The notes under the pieces were generated by a model that ran no database searches, was not told where the DNA came from, and saw only the letters and a program-made list of their open reading frames with translations. A DNA stretch of 64,000 nucleotides from Sphingorhabdus profundilacus (GTDB taxonomy: Bacteria > Pseudomonadota > Alphaproteobacteria > Sphingomonadales > Sphingomonadaceae): NCBI RefSeq assembly GCF_009769755.1, contig NZ_SDWJ01000001.1, positions 496,001 to 560,000 of the forward strand, read 5' to 3'. The position numbers were made by a program, and so were the translations under genes. Shown one piece after another: positions 62,052 through 64,000 of the stretch. Every line of letters starts with the position of its first letter. The first letter of the stretch is position 1.

Positions 62052-62582
62052 ATGAGTTTCTGGATGCTTGCGGGCGGGCAGTTGGGCAAATGGGCTTTGC
62101 TTGTGCTTCCCGCGCTATCTGCGGTGAATGTTAAACCCGCAGTTAAACCGTCGGTTGCCAGTGGTGCCATCGCTGTTCGAAATGCAGGCTTTGTCGACAT
62201 TACACCGCGCGCAGTCCTGGACTCAGGCGAAATTAACCGCGCGCCCGATGGTCTCTTTTACATCAATGCCCAAGTAAACGGTACACCGGTTCGTTTTCTG
62301 GTTGATACGGGTGCATCGACTATTGTCCTCACCAAAAGCGACGCTGCACGGGCGGGCGTGCTGCCCGATAATGATGCGTTCGATCAAAGTGCCGATACAG
62401 CGGGCGGGGCAACCACCATGGCGCGTACCAAGCTGGCTCATTTTACAGCCGCTGCAACTGAACGGCGCGATGTCGATGCAGTGATTGCGAGCGAGGGGCT
62501 TGGCGTTTCGTTGCTTGGCCAAAGTTGGTTGTCGCAACTTGAATCGTTGCAAATCAAAGGTGACCGCATGGTTATGCGGTAA
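62052..62582 (+). CDS. Retropepsin-like (clan AA) aspartic protease, membrane-anchored or exported
   Basis: A 176-residue protein with an N-terminal hydrophobic segment (about 10-25, LGKWALLVLPALSAV) and a single aspartic-protease half: catalytic motif LVDTGAST (D85-T-G-A-S) and the downstream hydrophobic-glycine LGVSLLGQSWLSQL. It fits the TIGR02281-type family, which acts as a dimer. It lies 93 bp after TpsA on the same strand and is followed by a strong terminator (of the opposite gene). Processing of TpsA or of another envelope protein is possible but is suggested by position only. Confidence 0.85.
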   Translation: MSFWMLAGGQLGKWALLVLPALSAVNVKPAVKPSVASGAIAVRNAGFVDITPRAVLDSGEINRAPDGLFYINAQVNGTPVRFLVDTGASTIVLTKSDAARAGVLPDNDAFDQSADTAGGATTMARTKLAHFTAAATERRDVDAVIASEGLGVSLLGQSWLSQLESLQIKGDRMVMR

Positions 62583-62612
62583 AAAAATACGGCCCCGGAT
62601 TGCTCCGGGGCC
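62581..62612 (-). terminator. Rho-independent terminator (minus strand, possibly bidirectional)
   Basis: GGCCCCGGA and TCCGGGGCC form a perfect 9-bp GC-rich stem around TTGC (62591-62612). On the minus strand it is followed by GTA and seven T, a textbook terminator for the PstS-like gene that stops at 62639. On the plus strand the hairpin lies only 8 bp after the protease stop and may also end the secretion operon, although the T-tract is missing there. Confidence 0.88.
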
Positions 62613-62638
62613 GAAAGTCTACTTTCGGGGGTCGAAAG

Positions 62639-64000
62639 TTATGCGCCGAGTGCTGGATCGCAAACTGGGTTGTTGTTCGAGTCAGCAGCCTGATCGATGT
62701 TATCGACGTCGGTTGCTGTTGTTGGATAGGTGTCCTGGATCCACAGATTCAGAGCGCCTACTGCAGTCGGACCCTTTTTGAGGAAGGTGTCAGTGATTGC
62801 ATTCTGCCATCCAGCAGAAGGAACCGCGGTGTTCGACTGCGACAGGATGCCAAGCGACGTCGCGCCTGTGCCCTTGAACGTATTGGCGCCTACTGCCCCA
62901 TTGATGCTGTTCTTGGTGATTTTACCAAAGGTAGTTGCCATGAACTGAACGATGCCAAAACGGTTGGCATTGTTACCAGGTACCAGCGGGTTGGCACCCT
63001 TGAAGCAGGTGTATGTCAGCATGAATGCTGCACCTGTTACAGGATAGCCCTTGGCAGGCGAAGCCAATGTCGACGTGATTGGCACGTTCGGGTTGTACAG
63101 AACGGCTGCCCAGTGAAGCGGATTTGCACGGCTTACTGGGGTAGCTGGGTTCGTTACTGGATCGATGATCAGATATGGGTCAACCGAACCAAGTGTACGC
63201 GGATCAAGCGTGCTGTAGGCACCCGAAGCCGCGGTTGATTCTGGTGGCAGAACCGTTCCGAATGCTGCGGCTGCGTTCAATGCGCTTGGCATGACATAAG
63301 ACGCGGAAGTACCTGATTGTACGGCGGCTGCAAACAGATTGCGTCCGGCAACAGGTTTCACGAAGTCAGCACCGACATAACCCAACTTACCGTTAAGCTT
63401 GATGCCTGCGGTTGTTGAATTGATCAGTGTGTTGTTGACGGTCGTTTCGATCGCTTCGGCAACGCCCGACGAACCGTCAGCAACTGTAAACAGGCCGGCA
63501 GTTGGTGCGTTCGTGAATACGCCACCAGGTGCAAGTGTCGCGTCGCAACGTGCGGTTGTGGCGTTAACTTCGCTCCAGAGGCAGATATTGTCGGTTACGC
63601 GGTCATATACGAGGCCACCCAGCGACTGAACTGTACCCGAGAAATTGGTGGTAGCTGAAGCCGGGAAGTAGCGTGTGTCAGGACGCAAGCGACGAATGTC
63701 GATTGCGCTGGTGTTGTCAAATGGCAACAATTCAGCAGCTCTGTCAAACTTGTTGGTTGCAACAAAGGTGTCGCATTGTGCAGCCATCGCGCGTGTGAAC
63801 ACATCGCTGCCGCCCGAACGGTCAGCACGACCGATAAGACGGATTGGAGCGCCTTCTGCAGTCCAGCGAGCAAGTGTATCATTGACGGTATCATGCAATG
63901 ATTGGTTGCTGTTCAATGTCTTCAAAGCGGCATCATTCCAGTTGGTGATTTCGCCGTTGAAGATTTTGCAATACGCAGAACGGTTCAAACGCAGACCGCC
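62639..64000 (-). CDS. PstS/DING-like phosphate-type substrate-binding protein (5' end cut by window)
   Basis: The frame is open to the right edge, so the N-terminus is missing; a TTG at 63988 is internal (reading GGLRLNRSAYC through it), not a start. The visible 453 residues begin with the PstS-family motif YCKIFNGEITNWNDAAL and include RADRSGGSDVFTRAM, equivalent to the phosphate-binding RxDGSGTT loop. In PstS that first motif lies roughly 100 residues or more into the protein, so the full length may be about 550 residues, much longer than transport PstS (about 340). The cysteines fit an exported protein. Pst transporter genes are not visible, so a DING-type or scavenging role outside the ABC system is possible. 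It converges with the secretion operon. Confidence 0.75.
   Translation of the reverse strand, partial: GGLRLNRSAYCKIFNGEITNWNDAALKTLNSNQSLHDTVNDTLARWTAEGAPIRLIGRADRSGGSDVFTRAMAAQCDTFVATNKFDRAAELLPFDNTSAIDIRRLRPDTRYFPASATTNFSGTVQSLGGLVYDRVTDNICLWSEVNATTARCDATLAPGGVFTNAPTAGLFTVADGSSGVAEAIETTVNNTLINSTTAGIKLNGKLGYVGADFVKPVAGRNLFAAAVQSGTSASYVMPSALNAAAAFGTVLPPESTAASGAYSTLDPRTLGSVDPYLIIDPVTNPATPVSRANPLHWAAVLYNPNVPITSTLASPAKGYPVTGAAFMLTYTCFKGANPLVPGNNANRFGIVQFMATTFGKITKNSINGAVGANTFKGTGATSLGILSQSNTAVPSAGWQNAITDTFLKKGPTAVGALNLWIQDTYPTTATDVDNIDQAADSNNNPVCDPALGA

Noticed and set aside
63988-63990. TTG at 63988 as the start of the PstS-like protein
   Set aside because: The reading frame continues upstream to the window edge, and the family motif right after it normally lies 100 or more residues into the protein.

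Overview
The window looks like the chromosome of an alphaproteobacterium, most likely a sphingomonad (Sphingomonadales). The reasons are the TonB receptor next to a TPR-sulfotransferase, the palindromic intergenic repeats whose spurious translation contains LTLKQVQGD, the frequent TTG/GTG starts, and a DUF3739-like giant exoprotein. Genus cannot be fixed from sequence alone. No rRNA, tRNA, CRISPR array, integrase or transposase was recognised. The genes at both ends are cut by the window.

Region 1 (1-6895, minus strand) is a C1 oxidation operon in the order purU, frmA, fdsG, fdsB, mobA, fdsA. It turns 10-formyl-THF into formate, oxidises S-hydroxymethylglutathione, and oxidises formate to CO2 with NAD+. 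A molybdopterin-nucleotide gene sits inside the dehydrogenase set. Region 2 (7133-20429) is an uptake and oxidation island: TonB receptor, TPR-sulfotransferase, MFS carrier, aldehyde dehydrogenase, enolase-superfamily dehydratase, choline-dehydrogenase-like GMC oxidase, a GcvA-like LysR regulator, a beta-hydroxyacid dehydrogenase-like enzyme and a PlsC acyltransferase. Region 3 (20564-28672) has an SDR divergent from a tight operon of two dimethylglycine-dehydrogenase-like flavoproteins (FAD plus GcvT/THF domains), a Rieske oxygenase and an MDR reductase. This looks like N-demethylation of a methylated amine. It would feed methylene-THF or formaldehyde to region 1, so regions 1 and 3 together make a plausible methyl-to-CO2 route.

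Region 4 (28673-37917) holds a winged-helix regulator fused to a polytopic membrane domain, divergent from a small membrane protein. Next come three tandem 265-bp units carrying inverted palindromes, then an Lrp / amino-acid permease / omega-aminotransferase set, an AceE-like transketolase and a cysteine-cluster protein probably starting at CTG. Region 5 (37967-42163) has a sulfotransferase divergent from two membrane acyltransferases and a GT4 glycosyltransferase, probably for a surface glycan.

Region 6 (42290-62582) is the most striking part: a single-direction, about 20-kb locus. It encodes a TpsB transporter, an ExbB protein with a periplasmic DUF2341-LamG extension, ExbD, a TonB-like protein, a porin, a 4393-residue TpsA exoprotein and a retropepsin-like protease. 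It suggests two-partner secretion with its own proton-motive-force motor. A PstS/DING-like binding protein faces it from the right edge.
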